A DNA stretch of 56,165 bases from NCBI RefSeq assembly GCF_000409775.1, contig NZ_KE332392.1:558224-614388 (forward strand), given 5' to 3'. Each line of letters starts with the position of its first letter. The stretch's first letter is position 1. This document shows, piece after piece, positions 8,238-17,156 of this stretch. The DNA comes from Litchfieldella anticariensis FP35 = DSM 16096. Its GTDB lineage: Bacteria; Pseudomonadota; Gammaproteobacteria; Pseudomonadales; Halomonadaceae. Both the position numbers and the translations under genes were made by a program. A model generated the notes under the pieces. The model ran no database searches and was not told where the DNA came from. It worked only from the letters and a program-made list of their open reading frames with translations.

Positions 8238-9047
8238 ATGTCCATTACCCCGATTCGTGATCGCTTGGTCTTTGCCCATGCCAATGGTTTCACTGGTGCC
8301 AGTTATCGCAGCTTTCTGTCACCGTTGGAGAGCCGCTTCGACGTGGTGCCACTCGATCGTCTGGGACATCATCCCAGCTATCCGGTAGGCCCCAACTGGT
8401 TGCGGCTGCGTGACGAGCTGTTGGCTCAATTGGAAGGGTGTCGGCGCCCTGTCATCGGTGTTGGCCATTCGATGGGTGGGGTATTGATGGTGATGGCCGC
8501 CGACGTCGCCCCCCAGTACTTTCGTTGTGTGCTGCTGCTGGACCCTCCTCTGATGCTGGGGTTGGATGCCTGGGCCATGAAGGCGGCCAAGGGCTTGGGG
8601 CTTGCAGACCGTGTGACACCGGCGGGCAAGAGCAAGGGGCGCCGAGCGATATGGCCCGACCGCGATGCCATGGGCCATTACTTACGTCGCCGGGCTCTGT
8701 TTCGACGCTTCACTGATGAGGCACTGCACGATTACATCGAGGGCAGTACGCGAATATTGGAGGACGGGCGTGCCGAATTGGTCTTCGATCCCGTGGTGGA
8801 AACGGAGATCTTTCGTCATTTACCCGATCATTTGCATGGCTTGCCGGGCCGTCTCAAGGTGCCGTTGGCACTATTGGCAGGGTCCGAGTCCGACTTGATC
8901 ACTCCTCGTCGCCGCCGTCGACTCATGCGCCATGGGATACGTGTCGACGTAGTGCCCGGAGGGCATATGTTTCCCATGGAGTATCCCGACAGCACGCGTC
9001 GGGCTCTGCTGTCCACTTTGGATTCGCTACTGGAAGTCCCATCATGA
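8238..9047 (+). CDS. Alpha/beta-fold hydrolase
   Basis: 269 residues from ATG 8238; an ATG at 8184 in the same frame would add 18 residues. The oxyanion-side HANGFTGASY, the nucleophile elbow GVGHSMGG (Ser) and the late His in VPGGHMFPME are all visible, giving a Ser-His catalytic pair with an acid likely at SESD. It overlaps the next hydrolase gene by four bases (ATGA), so the two are translationally linked. The substrate is unknown; an esterase, thioesterase or lactonase are all possible. Confidence 0.8.
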   Translation: MSITPIRDRLVFAHANGFTGASYRSFLSPLESRFDVVPLDRLGHHPSYPVGPNWLRLRDELLAQLEGCRRPVIGVGHSMGGVLMVMAADVAPQYFRCVLLLDPPLMLGLDAWAMKAAKGLGLADRVTPAGKSKGRRAIWPDRDAMGHYLRRRALFRRFTDEALHDYIEGSTRILEDGRAELVFDPVVETEIFRHLPDHLHGLPGRLKVPLALLAGSESDLITPRRRRRLMRHGIRVDVVPGGHMFPMEYPDSTRRALLSTLDSLLEVPS

Positions 9048-9907
9048 GCAATCCTCATTCCCTGGCATTATCGAAAGATCGCTTGGCGGCGCTGGCTTGG
9101 GGTATGGAAACGGCACCCACATGGTTGGCGTTACATGGATGGCTAGACAATGCAGCCAGCTTCACCCGCTTGGCTCCCTTGCTGGTTGAGCGTCTAGGGA
9201 TTCGAGTCGTGGCGGTCGATTTCTCCGGCCATGGCTTGTCGCGACGGCATCCCCCTGGAGCCGATTACGCCATCTGGGATTACATACATGATGTGCTCGA
9301 TGCCTTGGAAAGTTTGAAGCTGGAACGAGCTACCCTCTTGGCTCATTCCATGGGCGCTGGAGTGGCCTGTCTGGTGGCGGCAGCACTTCCCGAGCGTGTC
9401 GATAGGTTGGTACTGATCGATGGTTTGGGGACCTTGACAACCCCGGCTACGGGTACCGCCGAACAATTGCGCAAAGGGCTGCTTGGTCATCGTCGCCTTG
9501 TTTCGCCGGCACCGCGCTATCCTGATATAGAGGCCGCCATTGCTGCCCGAGTGGCGGGTGGAGTGACACCATTGGATACCGATACGGCAACGCCGTTAGT
9601 GCAGCGTAACAGCAAGGTTCTGGAGGATGGGCATATCCAGTTGCGCACCGACCCGCGTCTGCTGCGTCCTTCGATGGTTCGCTTCTGCCCTGAGCAGGCA
9701 CTGGAAATCCTGCAGGCTATCAAGGTGCCCACACTACTGGTCGAAGGAGAGAACGGCATTCTTGGGGAGCGCCCCATGGCAGTCGCAGCGCGGGAGGCGC
9801 TATCTGGATTGCAACGGAATGTATTGCCGGGAGGGCATCATCTGCACTTGGAGGCGACGGCGGTTGGAGGGGTGGCTGAGGCGATAGCGTGTTGGCGCGA
9901 TGGATGA
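9044..9907 (+). CDS. Alpha/beta-fold hydrolase (serine hydrolase-like)
   Basis: 287 residues. The family opening WLALHGWLDNAASF provides the HG oxyanion motif, GHGLSRRHPPG follows, the nucleophile elbow is LLAHSMGAG and the catalytic His is in LPGGHHLHLE. Its start overlaps the previous hydrolase stop (ATGA), and it is followed nine bases later by a patatin-like gene. The HGWLDN type resembles eukaryotic serine hydrolase-like (SERHL) proteins, many of which are uncharacterised esterases. The substrate is unknown. Confidence 0.82.
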   Translation: MSNPHSLALSKDRLAALAWGMETAPTWLALHGWLDNAASFTRLAPLLVERLGIRVVAVDFSGHGLSRRHPPGADYAIWDYIHDVLDALESLKLERATLLAHSMGAGVACLVAAALPERVDRLVLIDGLGTLTTPATGTAEQLRKGLLGHRRLVSPAPRYPDIEAAIAARVAGGVTPLDTDTATPLVQRNSKVLEDGHIQLRTDPRLLRPSMVRFCPEQALEILQAIKVPTLLVEGENGILGERPMAVAAREALSGLQRNVLPGGHHLHLEATAVGGVAEAIACWRDG

Positions 9908-9916
9908 GGTGATGAC

Positions 9917-11002
9917 ATGACAGCCAAGCAGGGTGGTAGTAAACGCGTGGCGCTGGTGCTGGGCAGTGGTGGGGCGCGCGGTTATGCGCATATCGGTGTA
10001 ATCGACGAACTTCTGGAGCGCGGCTACGAGATAGTAGCAATTTCAGGTTGTTCGATGGGCGCTCTCGTTGGAGGGGTTTATGCCACAGGACAATTGGAAG
10101 GGTACCGTAACTGGGTGTGTCAACTCGATTATTTCGATGTGCTCAGCTTGGTCGATGTGACCTGGAGCCCGATGGGTGCCATGCGCGCCAACAAGGTAAT
10201 GAACAAGCTCGAGGGGTTGATTGGTGACACGCTCATGGAAAATCTCTCGATCCCCCTGACCACTGTGGCTACCGACCTGGTACGCCAGCGTGAGGTTTGG
10301 TTTCAGAGTGGATCGCTGTTGCGTGCCATTCGGGCATCGATCGCGGTACCCGGCATCATTACGCCAGTGCATATTGGTGAACAGATATTGGTGGATGGGG
10401 GCTTGATGAATCCACTGCCGATCATTCCGACCGTTTCGGCACATGCCGATTTGATTCTGGCAGTCAATGCGACAGCCCAAAGTCCTTATCCCATTCGTCT
10501 GGAAGATTTGTTACCGCCGTTGGAGGCTGCTGCGGAAGAGGCGCGAGAGAAAGAGCTGGAAGCCCAAGGCAATGGCTTTGGCGCCTGGATCGGTGGGGTT
10601 CGGGATCAGGTACAGCGCATGTTTTGGGGCTCAGGGGACGAGGAAGCACTGGATGATCACAGTGAACAAAGCGTTAAGCAGCGTGCCTGGGGACGGCTCG
10701 ACATGATGCTGGCCTCATTCGACATCACTCAGGCGACACTTGCCAGGTATAAGGTGGCCGGATATCCCCCGGATGTACTGATCGAAATCCCCAAGACGGT
10801 CTGTGGTGCTTACGAGTTCCATCGTGCCGAGGGACTGATCAAACTAGGGCGGCATTTGGCGAACGAAGCTCTGGATCACTATGAAGGTCGCCCTGGTGCT
10901 GCTAACCCGAGGATGGGGGCCGTGACCATCAAGCCCAAGCCCTCAGCCGTGGAAAAAGGTGTTTCACCCGAGGGGCACGATTTGAAAGGAGAGGAAGCCT
11001 GA
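9917..11002 (+). CDS. Patatin-like phospholipase (RssA/NTE family)
   Basis: 361 residues. The patatin catalytic dyad is complete: the oxyanion loop GSGGARGYAHIG, the nucleophile elbow ISGCSMGAL (Ser) and the DGGLMNPLP motif with the catalytic Asp. The patatin domain fills about residues 10-200, and the C-terminal part is a charged helical extension with an Ala/Glu-rich stretch. It would hydrolyse phospholipids or lysophospholipids at the membrane. It closes a run of three serine hydrolases and meets smrB tail to tail, with only 11 bases between the stop codons. Confidence 0.87.
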   Translation: MTAKQGGSKRVALVLGSGGARGYAHIGVIDELLERGYEIVAISGCSMGALVGGVYATGQLEGYRNWVCQLDYFDVLSLVDVTWSPMGAMRANKVMNKLEGLIGDTLMENLSIPLTTVATDLVRQREVWFQSGSLLRAIRASIAVPGIITPVHIGEQILVDGGLMNPLPIIPTVSAHADLILAVNATAQSPYPIRLEDLLPPLEAAAEEAREKELEAQGNGFGAWIGGVRDQVQRMFWGSGDEEALDDHSEQSVKQRAWGRLDMMLASFDITQATLARYKVAGYPPDVLIEIPKTVCGAYEFHRAEGLIKLGRHLANEALDHYEGRPGAANPRMGAVTIKPKPSAVEKGVSPEGHDLKGEEA

Positions 11003-11013
11003 AGGGAAGGGGG

Positions 11014-11604
11014 TCACAGGGCCTCACCACGTCGGCGCAACAGTATGTAGAGTGCCCCGGTGCCACCATCCGCTTCACGGGTTGAGCAAAAGGCCAGCAC
11101 GCTGGGCCATTCGCGAAGCCAGGCATTGACGTGGCTTTTGATCACAGGATAGTCGCTCACGCCACTTGCAGTGTTGCTGCGTGATTTGCCATGGACGACC
11201 AGCACGCAGCGCGTCCTTTCGGCTGCAGCATCGCGCAGGAAACTTTCCAATTCGATTCGAGCCTCGTCGAGGGTATAGCCATGCAAGTCGAGCCCCGCCT
11301 CCCAAGGAATGTGGCCGCGTTTGAGCTGTACATGGGTGCGATAGGGTAGATCGGGGACGGCGAAATCGAGGAATTCGGAAGGGCGTACGACCTCGACGCG
11401 ACCATCCGATGTACGGCTGTTGGGCTGGCTAGGAGATGCGGCTGTGGCGGCAGCACGGCGTTCGACGAAGGCGGTGTGTCGATTATCGCGAGGCTTGCCG
11501 GGATCGGCACGATTGGCCTTCAGACGCTTCACGCCGGCGCCTTCCAGGGCCTGACGGAATGCGCCGATGTCTTCTTCGTTTGGTTGGCCTCGGCGTCGGC
11601 TCAT
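11014..11604 (-). CDS. smrB: Smr-domain endonuclease, SmrB-like
   Basis: 196 residues with a C-terminal Smr domain: the DLHGYTLDEAR motif and the VVHGKS motif, which hold the residues needed for nuclease activity in SmrB. Proteins of this type cut mRNA at collided ribosomes in E. coli. The gene lies divergent from prmB, as smrB (yfcN) does beside prmB in E. coli, so orthology is likely. The N-terminal half is basic and low in order. The start at 11604 (MSRRRGQ) has an AAGAGAA ribosome-like site; longer in-frame extensions reach into the prmB promoter and are rejected. Confidence 0.85.
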   Translation of the reverse strand: MSRRRGQPNEEDIGAFRQALEGAGVKRLKANRADPGKPRDNRHTAFVERRAAATAASPSQPNSRTSDGRVEVVRPSEFLDFAVPDLPYRTHVQLKRGHIPWEAGLDLHGYTLDEARIELESFLRDAAAERTRCVLVVHGKSRSNTASGVSDYPVIKSHVNAWLREWPSVLAFCSTREADGGTGALYILLRRRGEAL

Positions 11605-11734
11605 GAATGTTCTCTTCTGTCGGTAGGAATGCCGGGGACACGAATGTTCCAGATGATGGTCAGTATAACGTCTCCTCGATGCGGGAAACCATTGGCGTGG
11701 TTGTGACTGTGAAGCCGAGGCTCGGAAGGTTACA

Positions 11735-12724
11735 ATGCCAGTTTCGTCACCATCGTTCACAGGATTCCGCGTGACCGCTTCCCGACCCGATGTCGCTTCG
11801 ACTCTGACGCTAACCGACGCCGAGATCAGCGAGAGCTTGTTTACCTTGCGTGATTGTCTGCGCTGGGCGACCAGCGAGTTTCACGCTCATGGACTGCATT
11901 ATGGCCATGGCACCGACTCTCCTTGGGACGAAGCGGTGGCGTTGGTGCTAGGTGCTCTCCATCTGCCTTGGAATGTCGATCCTGCAGTGCTCGAGGCACG
12001 TTTGTTGCCCATGGAGCGCTCGCGGATCGTGGCACTGGTGCGCGCGCGTATCGAGACGCGGCGCCCCTTGCCCTATCTCCTTGGCGAAGCTTTTTTCGCC
12101 GGCTATCCCTTCAACGTCGATGACCGTGTCTTGATCCCGCGCTCCCCGATAGCCGAACTGATCGAGCACGGTTTCGCCGCCTGGTTTTCCGAGGAACCAC
12201 CAGCCAGAGTTCTCGACTTGTGCTGTGGATCGGGCTGTATCGGAATTGCCACGGCGCTGCATCTCCTCACCGCCGAAGTCGATCTGGCAGATATCAGTCT
12301 GGAAGCGCTGAACGTGGCCAAGGCTAATATTACTCGCCACGATGTAGGAGCCCGCGTGCGTGCCGTCGCATCCGATGTCTTCAGTGGTGTGGTCGGTCAG
12401 CGCTACGACCTGATCGTTTCCAATCCTCCGTATGTGGATGCTCGTGATCTGGCGACCATGCCGGCCGAGTTTCTTCATGAGCCGGCGATGGCACTGGGTG
12501 CCGGGAACGATGGACTGGATATCGTACGCCGCATCCTGCGTGAGGCTCGCGCACACCTTCGCGACAGCGGCGTGCTGATCGTCGAGGTCGGCAATTCGGA
12601 TCGCCACCTGGAGGCCACTTTCCCTGATGTGCCGTTCCTATGGCTGGAATTCGAGCGCGGTGGCCATGGGGTCTTCGCGCTGACCGCACAAGAACTCGAC
12701 GCTCACGCGGCGTCCTTCGCCTGA
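11735..12724 (+). CDS. prmB: Ribosomal protein L3 glutamine N5-methyltransferase
   Basis: 329 residues. The SAM-binding [14 protein letters not shown] and the Gln-binding VSNPPYVD motif define the HemK/PrmB family, and the [13 protein letters not shown] stretch near the N terminus is characteristic of PrmB rather than PrmC. It methylates Gln150 of ribosomal protein L3. The ATG at 11735 has GGAAGG six bases upstream; GTG 11771 with AGGA is a shorter alternative. aroC follows 32 bases later, the same order as in E. coli. Confidence 0.93.
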   Translation: MPVSSPSFTGFRVTASRPDVASTLTLTDAEISESLFTLRDCLRWATSEFHAHGLHYGHGTDSPWDEAVALVLGALHLPWNVDPAVLEARLLPMERSRIVALVRARIETRRPLPYLLGEAFFAGYPFNVDDRVLIPRSPIAELIEHGFAAWFSEEPPARVLDLCCGSGCIGIATALHLLTAEVDLADISLEALNVAKANITRHDVGARVRAVASDVFSGVVGQRYDLIVSNPPYVDARDLATMPAEFLHEPAMALGAGNDGLDIVRRILREARAHLRDSGVLIVEVGNSDRHLEATFPDVPFLWLEFERGGHGVFALTAQELDAHAASFA

Positions 12725-12756
12725 TTCCCTGTCTTGAGAGCTTTGAGGAACGCCCC

Positions 12757-13842
12757 ATGTCCGGCAATACCTTCGGAAAGCTGTTTACCGTCACCACCTT
12801 CGGTGAAAGTCATGGTCCTGCCTTGGGAGCGATCGTCGATGGCTGTCCTCCTGGCCTGGAACTCTCCGAAGTCGACTTGCAGCAGGATCTCGATCGCCGT
12901 CGTCCCGGCACCTCACGACATACTACCCAGCGCCGCGAACCGGACCAGGTGAGGATTCTCTCCGGAGTATTCGAGGGGGTGACCACCGGCACTCCCATCG
13001 GGTTGCTGATCGAGAATACCGACCAGCGTTCCAAGGACTACTCTCAGATCAAGGATCGCTTCCGTCCCTCTCACGCTGACTACACTTACCACCACAAGTA
13101 TGGTGTGCGCGACTATCGTGGCGGGGGGCGCTCCAGCGCTCGTGAGACCGCCATGCGTGTGGCCGCTGGGGCGATCGCCAAGAAGTACCTGGCCACTCAG
13201 GGTATTCAGGTGCGTGGCTATATGAGCCAACTCGGCCCTATCGATATCGATTTCAAGAGTTGGGAGGCGGTCGACGATAACGCCTTCTTCTGTCCCGATC
13301 CGCAAAAGGTGCCGGAGCTCGAGGCTTTCATGGATCAGTTGCGTCGCGACCAGGACTCGGTTGGCGCACGAATTACCGTGGTAGCGGAGGGTGTGCCGGT
13401 AGGGTTGGGTGAGCCGATCTTCGATCGTCTGGATGCCGAACTCGCGCATGGATTGATGAGCATCAACGCGGTCAAGGGTGTGGAGATTGGTGATGGTTTC
13501 GCTGCGGTAACTCAACGCGGCAGTGAGCATCGTGACGAGTTGACTCCCGAGGGGTTCACTTCCAATCATGCCGGAGGGGTGTTGGGGGGGATCTCCTCCG
13601 GCCAGCCCCTGATCGCTCACCTAGCGCTCAAACCCACTTCCAGCATCACCATTCCGGGGCGTTCCATCGATGTGCATGGCAATGCGGTAGAGGTGGTTAC
13701 CAAAGGGCGTCACGATCCTTGTGTCGGAATTCGTGCCACACCGATTGCCGAGGCGATGATGGCGTTGACCTTGATGGATCACCTGTTGCGACATCGTGCC
13801 CAGAATGCGGATGTCCAAGTATCGACTCCACGCTTACGCTGA
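12757..13842 (+). CDS. aroC: Chorismate synthase
   Basis: 361 residues, the normal bacterial length. Signatures are clear: [18 protein letters not shown] at the N terminus, [16 protein letters not shown], the [11 protein letters not shown] motif and the GGISSGQPL region near the C terminus. It converts 5-enolpyruvylshikimate-3-phosphate to chorismate using reduced FMN as a catalyst, feeding the trp genes (trpEGDC) and pabB elsewhere in this window. The ATG at 12757 has GAGGAA about eight bases upstream. Confidence 0.96.
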   Translation: MSGNTFGKLFTVTTFGESHGPALGAIVDGCPPGLELSEVDLQQDLDRRRPGTSRHTTQRREPDQVRILSGVFEGVTTGTPIGLLIENTDQRSKDYSQIKDRFRPSHADYTYHHKYGVRDYRGGGRSSARETAMRVAAGAIAKKYLATQGIQVRGYMSQLGPIDIDFKSWEAVDDNAFFCPDPQKVPELEAFMDQLRRDQDSVGARITVVAEGVPVGLGEPIFDRLDAELAHGLMSINAVKGVEIGDGFAAVTQRGSEHRDELTPEGFTSNHAGGVLGGISSGQPLIAHLALKPTSSITIPGRSIDVHGNAVEVVTKGRHDPCVGIRATPIAEAMMALTLMDHLLRHRAQNADVQVSTPRLR

Positions 13843-13919
13843 GCTGATAGGATAGGCTCTCGAAAGTAGATGCGGATGCTACACTAGGGACAAGTTTCCT
13901 CCAGTCGAGTCACCGCCTC

Positions 13920-14321
13920 ATGAAAATAAATGTCGAATTCGATCTTACTCCAGCCGAGTTTCGTCAGGCCTTGGGCCTGCCTGATGTTGACGCTTTTCAG
14001 AAGGAATTGATGTCGCGTGTTCAGCAGCAGATGGAAGCCGGGGTCGAAGGTTACGACCCCATGAGTCTGTTGCAGCCCTTCCTCCAACAGCAGCCGTTCA
14101 TGCAGCAACCTTTCTTCAAGGATGGTATGGCCAAAGGGTTGGCCAGTTTCGGTAACTACCAGCAGATGATGCTCGACATGTTGCGGCAAGCCGCCAGTGC
14201 GTCTTCATCGTCCGAAAAGGAGACATCGCAAGAATCGCAAGGCAGAGGCGGTTCGAGTTCCTCGAAACGAGGCAGTGGTTCGGCTGCTGCCAGCTCGCGT
14301 GCCAATCGCAAGTCGGAATAG
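13920..14321 (+). CDS. Small conserved protein ahead of the phasin gene (DUF6489-like)
   Basis: 133 residues. The N terminus (KINVEFDLTPAEFRQALGLPDV) resembles a small family I recall as DUF6489: a KINVEFDLTP opening and the LGLPDV motif. The middle is rich in Gln, Phe and Met with a QQQPFMQQPFF stretch, and the tail from about residue 95 is a low-complexity Ser/Gly/Lys region. No catalytic motif is visible. It lies directly before a phasin and phaC on the same strand, so a role at polyhydroxyalkanoate granules is possible. That is inference from position and the amphipathic, Gln/Met-rich centre. Confidence 0.75.
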   Translation: MKINVEFDLTPAEFRQALGLPDVDAFQKELMSRVQQQMEAGVEGYDPMSLLQPFLQQQPFMQQPFFKDGMAKGLASFGNYQQMMLDMLRQAASASSSSEKETSQESQGRGGSSSSKRGSGSAAASSRANRKSE

Positions 14322-14391
14322 AGAACGTTCGAATATCGGAGAATGGTTTGCAAGACGATGATCATGATCAAACTTTTACGTTGTCATCGTA

Positions 14392-14420
14392 TTGCAACGC
14401 GGGCGAGGGCAGACTACGCT
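14392..14420 (+). promoter_or_regulatory. Weak candidate phasin promoter
   Basis: TTGCAA at 14392-14397 and TACGCT at 14415-14420 are 17 bases apart, upstream of the phasin start at 14485. Both boxes match the sigma-70 consensus only partly. The possible PhaR-type site at 14419-14438 would overlap its -10 box. Confidence 0.25.
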
Positions 14421-14438
14421 TTGTGCATTGCAGCAAAG
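14419..14438. promoter_or_regulatory. TGC-rich imperfect palindrome, possible PhaR-type operator
   Basis: Arms CTTTG (14419-14423) and CAAAG (14434-14438) surround TGCATTGCAG. PhaR repressors bind TGC/GCA-rich sites in front of phasin genes in several bacteria. Its place just upstream of the phasin fits, but no PhaR gene is in this window. Confidence 0.3.
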
Positions 14439-14484
14439 TGGTATTCATGCTGTCATGACATCGATCCGCCAGGAGGGACCTACC

Positions 14485-15051
14485 ATGCAAGACAAGATGT
14501 TTGACGCCTTCACTGAACAGACCCGTAACTTCTTCGAGCCGATGCGCAAGCTCAATGGGTTGATGCTGGACAACATGGAAAAGATGACCCAGTACCAACT
14601 GGAGTCCATGAAGCGTTACAGTCAGCTGGGCACAGAGCGTGTACGCGATGCCAGTGAGATCAAGGATGCTGAGGATTTGCGTGACTTTGGCACTCGCCAG
14701 GCCGCCATCATGAACGAGTTGTCCAAGCAGATGCTCGAGGATGCCCGTGCCATGACTGAGCTGAGCATGCAATTCAAGAGTGAAATGGATAAGCTCTTTG
14801 TCGAAACCGGGCAGCAGACCGCCGAGCAGACTACTGCCGCCGCCAAGGCGGCCAAGCCTGAACCCGCTACGGCAGCATCGGCCAGAGCAACGGCAACCAA
14901 GGCTGAATCCACCAAGACGGCGACAACCAAATCCGAGCCCGCCAAGGCGACAGTCAAGCCTGAACCCGCCAAGGCGGAGGAGACCAAGCCTGAGCCTGCC
15001 AAAGCGACACCGACCAAGACGTCGAGTCAGTCAACACGCAAGAATTCGTGA
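14485..15051 (+). CDS. phaP: Phasin family protein (PHA granule-associated)
   Basis: 188 residues. The first 115 residues form an amphipathic helical phasin domain (FEPMRKLNGLMLDNMEKM, the core of a phasin signature, and repeated Met/Leu heptads). The tail from about residue 115 is a Lys/Ala/Pro/Thr-rich region with several KPEPAK-type repeats, like the basic tails of PhaF- or histone-H1-like phasins. Phasins coat polyhydroxyalkanoate granules and stabilise or partition them. ATG 14485 has a full AGGAGG site; in-frame starts further upstream are rejected. It precedes phaC by about 100 bases that include a perfect palindrome. Confidence 0.86.
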   Translation: MQDKMFDAFTEQTRNFFEPMRKLNGLMLDNMEKMTQYQLESMKRYSQLGTERVRDASEIKDAEDLRDFGTRQAAIMNELSKQMLEDARAMTELSMQFKSEMDKLFVETGQQTAEQTTAAAKAAKPEPATAASARATATKAESTKTATTKSEPAKATVKPEPAKAEETKPEPAKATPTKTSSQSTRKNS

Positions 15052-15090
15052 GGACAGCAAGAGTCGGTGTACTGGCTCTTGTCGTAGTGG

Positions 15091-15106
15091 CCATTGACGT
15101 CAATGG
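15091..15106. promoter_or_regulatory. Perfect 16-base palindrome between phasin and phaC
   Basis: CCATTGAC followed directly by GTCAATGG, 40 bases after the phasin stop and 49 bases before the phaC start. It may be an operator, or as RNA a hairpin that lowers read-through so that more phasin than synthase is made. It is not followed by a T-run. Confidence 0.4.
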
Positions 15107-15154
15107 TCAACCAGGAGCTGGGCATTATACGTAAGGACCACAGAGGAGGGGCCA

Positions 15155-17041
15155 ATGCAGCCAGGTTTTCAGCAGCCTTCACAAGCCGATTCAGAAGAGT
15201 GGGCACAACAGCTCGATGCAATCGGCAAGGAATATCAGGTCTTGATGCAAGAGATGCTGGCTCGCATGTTGCCCAGCGAAGCGGGCAAGACGATTTACGC
15301 TGACATGCGCGACACATTCCAGGCGGGGCTGGAAGCCTTGATGCGTAATCCGCAAGCACTGTTCGAGGCTCAGACGCGGCTGGTCGAGGACCAAGCCTTG
15401 CTATGGCAGCATGGCTTGCGAGCTTTGGCCGGAGAGGAGGTGCAGCCGTTGGTCGAGCCCGCGCGCCATGATCGTCGATTCAAGGATGAGGCCTGGCACA
15501 ATGACCCCTTCTATCATGCCATTCTGCAGCAGTATCTACTGTTCGTGCGTCTAGTGGAGGATTTGCTTGCCAACCTGGAAGGGCTCTCACCGGATCAGCA
15601 GCGCAATCTGGAGTTCTATGCCCGCCAGTGCGTAAGCGCTATGGCGCCATCCAACTTCGTTACCACCAATCCGGAAGTCATGCGCCTGACCCTGGAAACG
15701 AAAGGGCAAAACCTGCTTGATGGCTTGGCGCGACTACGTGAAGACTTGGCCAATTCGGCGGATGGTCTCAATGTCACGATGACCGATCGTGAAGCCTTTC
15801 GTGTCGGCGAGAATGTTGCCGTGACGCCGGGCAGCGTGGTCTATGAGAACGAATTGATCCAGCTGATCCAGTATCGACCCAGCACCGAGAAGGTGTTTAA
15901 GACACCGTTGCTGATCGTGCCGCCGTGGATCAACAAGTACTACATTCTCGACTTGCGTGAGGACAACTCCTTGGTCAAGTGGCTGGTCGACCAAGGGCAT
16001 AGCGTATTCCTGATTTCCTGGCGCAATCCTGGCCCCGAGCAGCGCGATCTGACATGGGCCGACTATATGCAGCTTGGTCCTATCGATGCCATGGGGGCCA
16101 TTGAGCAGGCTTGTGGCGAAAAGTCGGTGAACCTCCTCAGTTACTGCATTGGAGGGACCTTGGCAGCGACTACGGTGGCTTACCTGACCAGCACCCGGCG
16201 CGGGCGTAAAGTCCGTTCAGTGACTTACATGGCTACGCTGCAGGATTTCAGTGATCCTGGCGAGCTCGGTGTTTTCCTGTCGGAGCCGGTGCTACAAGGG
16301 CTTGAGCGTCAATTGGAGGCTGATGGCTATCTCGATGGCCGGGTCATGGCCTTCACTTTCAACCTGCTGCGCGAGAATGATCTGTTCTGGTCGTTCTATA
16401 TCAGCAATTACCTCAAAGGCGAGGCGCCGGCGCCCTTCGACCTGTTGTACTGGAACACCGACGGTACCAACCTGCCGGCCGGCACTCACGGCTGGTATCT
16501 GCGCCATATGTATCTTGAGAATCGCCTAATCGAGCCAGGCGGTATCGAGCTCGATGGCGTCAAGATCGACCTGCGCAAGGTCTCCACACCGAGCTACTTC
16601 GTCTCCACACGTGACGACCATATTGCCAAGTGGAACAGTACCTATGGTGGTACTCAACTTCCCAAGGGGCCTGTGACCTTCGTGCTGGGCGGTTCCGGAC
16701 ATATCGCCGGTATCGTCAATCCTCCGCACAAGAACAAGTACGGCTACTGGACCAATGATTCGCTGCCACCCGGCCCCGATGAGTGGTTCGAGGGCGCTAC
16801 CTTCAACGAAGGCTCGTGGTGGCCACACTGGCAAGCCTGGATGACCGACAATGGTTATGTCGACCCTGAGAAGCTGGTACCGGCCCGAGAGCCGGGTGAC
16901 GGTGAACTCCCTCTGTTGGAGGCAGCGCCGGGTCGCTATGTCCGTCAGACCATTCCCGAAGTGCTTGGTGAAGTGCCTCCTAAGTCGGAAGATTCGGCTC
17001 GCGCCGAGACAGAAGGCGAGCGGGAAGTAAGTGGGAAGTAG
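15155..17041 (+). CDS. phaC: Class I polyhydroxyalkanoate synthase
   Basis: 628 residues. The N-terminal domain is followed by an alpha/beta hydrolase core with the catalytic triad Cys331 (SYCIGG), Asp488 (TRDDHIAKW) and His516 (GSGHIAG); the Asp-His spacing equals that of the Ralstonia enzyme. The lipase-like box starts with Ser instead of the usual Gly, a variant I recall from Halomonas synthases. It polymerises (R)-3-hydroxyacyl-CoA to polyester at the granule surface. ATG 15155 has GAGGAGG upstream. No phaA or phaB is in the window, so precursor supply must be encoded elsewhere. A strong terminator follows. Confidence 0.93.
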   Translation: MQPGFQQPSQADSEEWAQQLDAIGKEYQVLMQEMLARMLPSEAGKTIYADMRDTFQAGLEALMRNPQALFEAQTRLVEDQALLWQHGLRALAGEEVQPLVEPARHDRRFKDEAWHNDPFYHAILQQYLLFVRLVEDLLANLEGLSPDQQRNLEFYARQCVSAMAPSNFVTTNPEVMRLTLETKGQNLLDGLARLREDLANSADGLNVTMTDREAFRVGENVAVTPGSVVYENELIQLIQYRPSTEKVFKTPLLIVPPWINKYYILDLREDNSLVKWLVDQGHSVFLISWRNPGPEQRDLTWADYMQLGPIDAMGAIEQACGEKSVNLLSYCIGGTLAATTVAYLTSTRRGRKVRSVTYMATLQDFSDPGELGVFLSEPVLQGLERQLEADGYLDGRVMAFTFNLLRENDLFWSFYISNYLKGEAPAPFDLLYWNTDGTNLPAGTHGWYLRHMYLENRLIEPGGIELDGVKIDLRKVSTPSYFVSTRDDHIAKWNSTYGGTQLPKGPVTFVLGGSGHIAGIVNPPHKNKYGYWTNDSLPPGPDEWFEGATFNEGSWWPHWQAWMTDNGYVDPEKLVPAREPGDGELPLLEAAPGRYVRQTIPEVLGEVPPKSEDSARAETEGEREVSGK

Positions 17042-17083
17042 CACGAGAGAAGAAAGAAGTAGGAAGACGGAAGAAGAACCGAC

Positions 17084-17112
17084 AGAGCCCGCTATGTAAT
17101 GTAGCGGGCTCT
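17084..17112 (+). terminator. Rho-independent terminator after phaC
   Basis: Eleven-base perfect arms AGAGCCCGCTA and TAGCGGGCTCT, loop of seven, followed by TT on the plus strand. It separates phaC from the convergent lnt gene and may work in both directions. Confidence 0.75.
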
Positions 17113-17156
17113 TTCCATGAAACCTTGGCCAATAACTGAATAGATATGCTGTGTCT

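Noticed and set aside
12913-13620. 235-residue frame antisense to aroC
   Set aside because: Lies wholly inside a certain gene on the other strand and has no domain or ribosome site.
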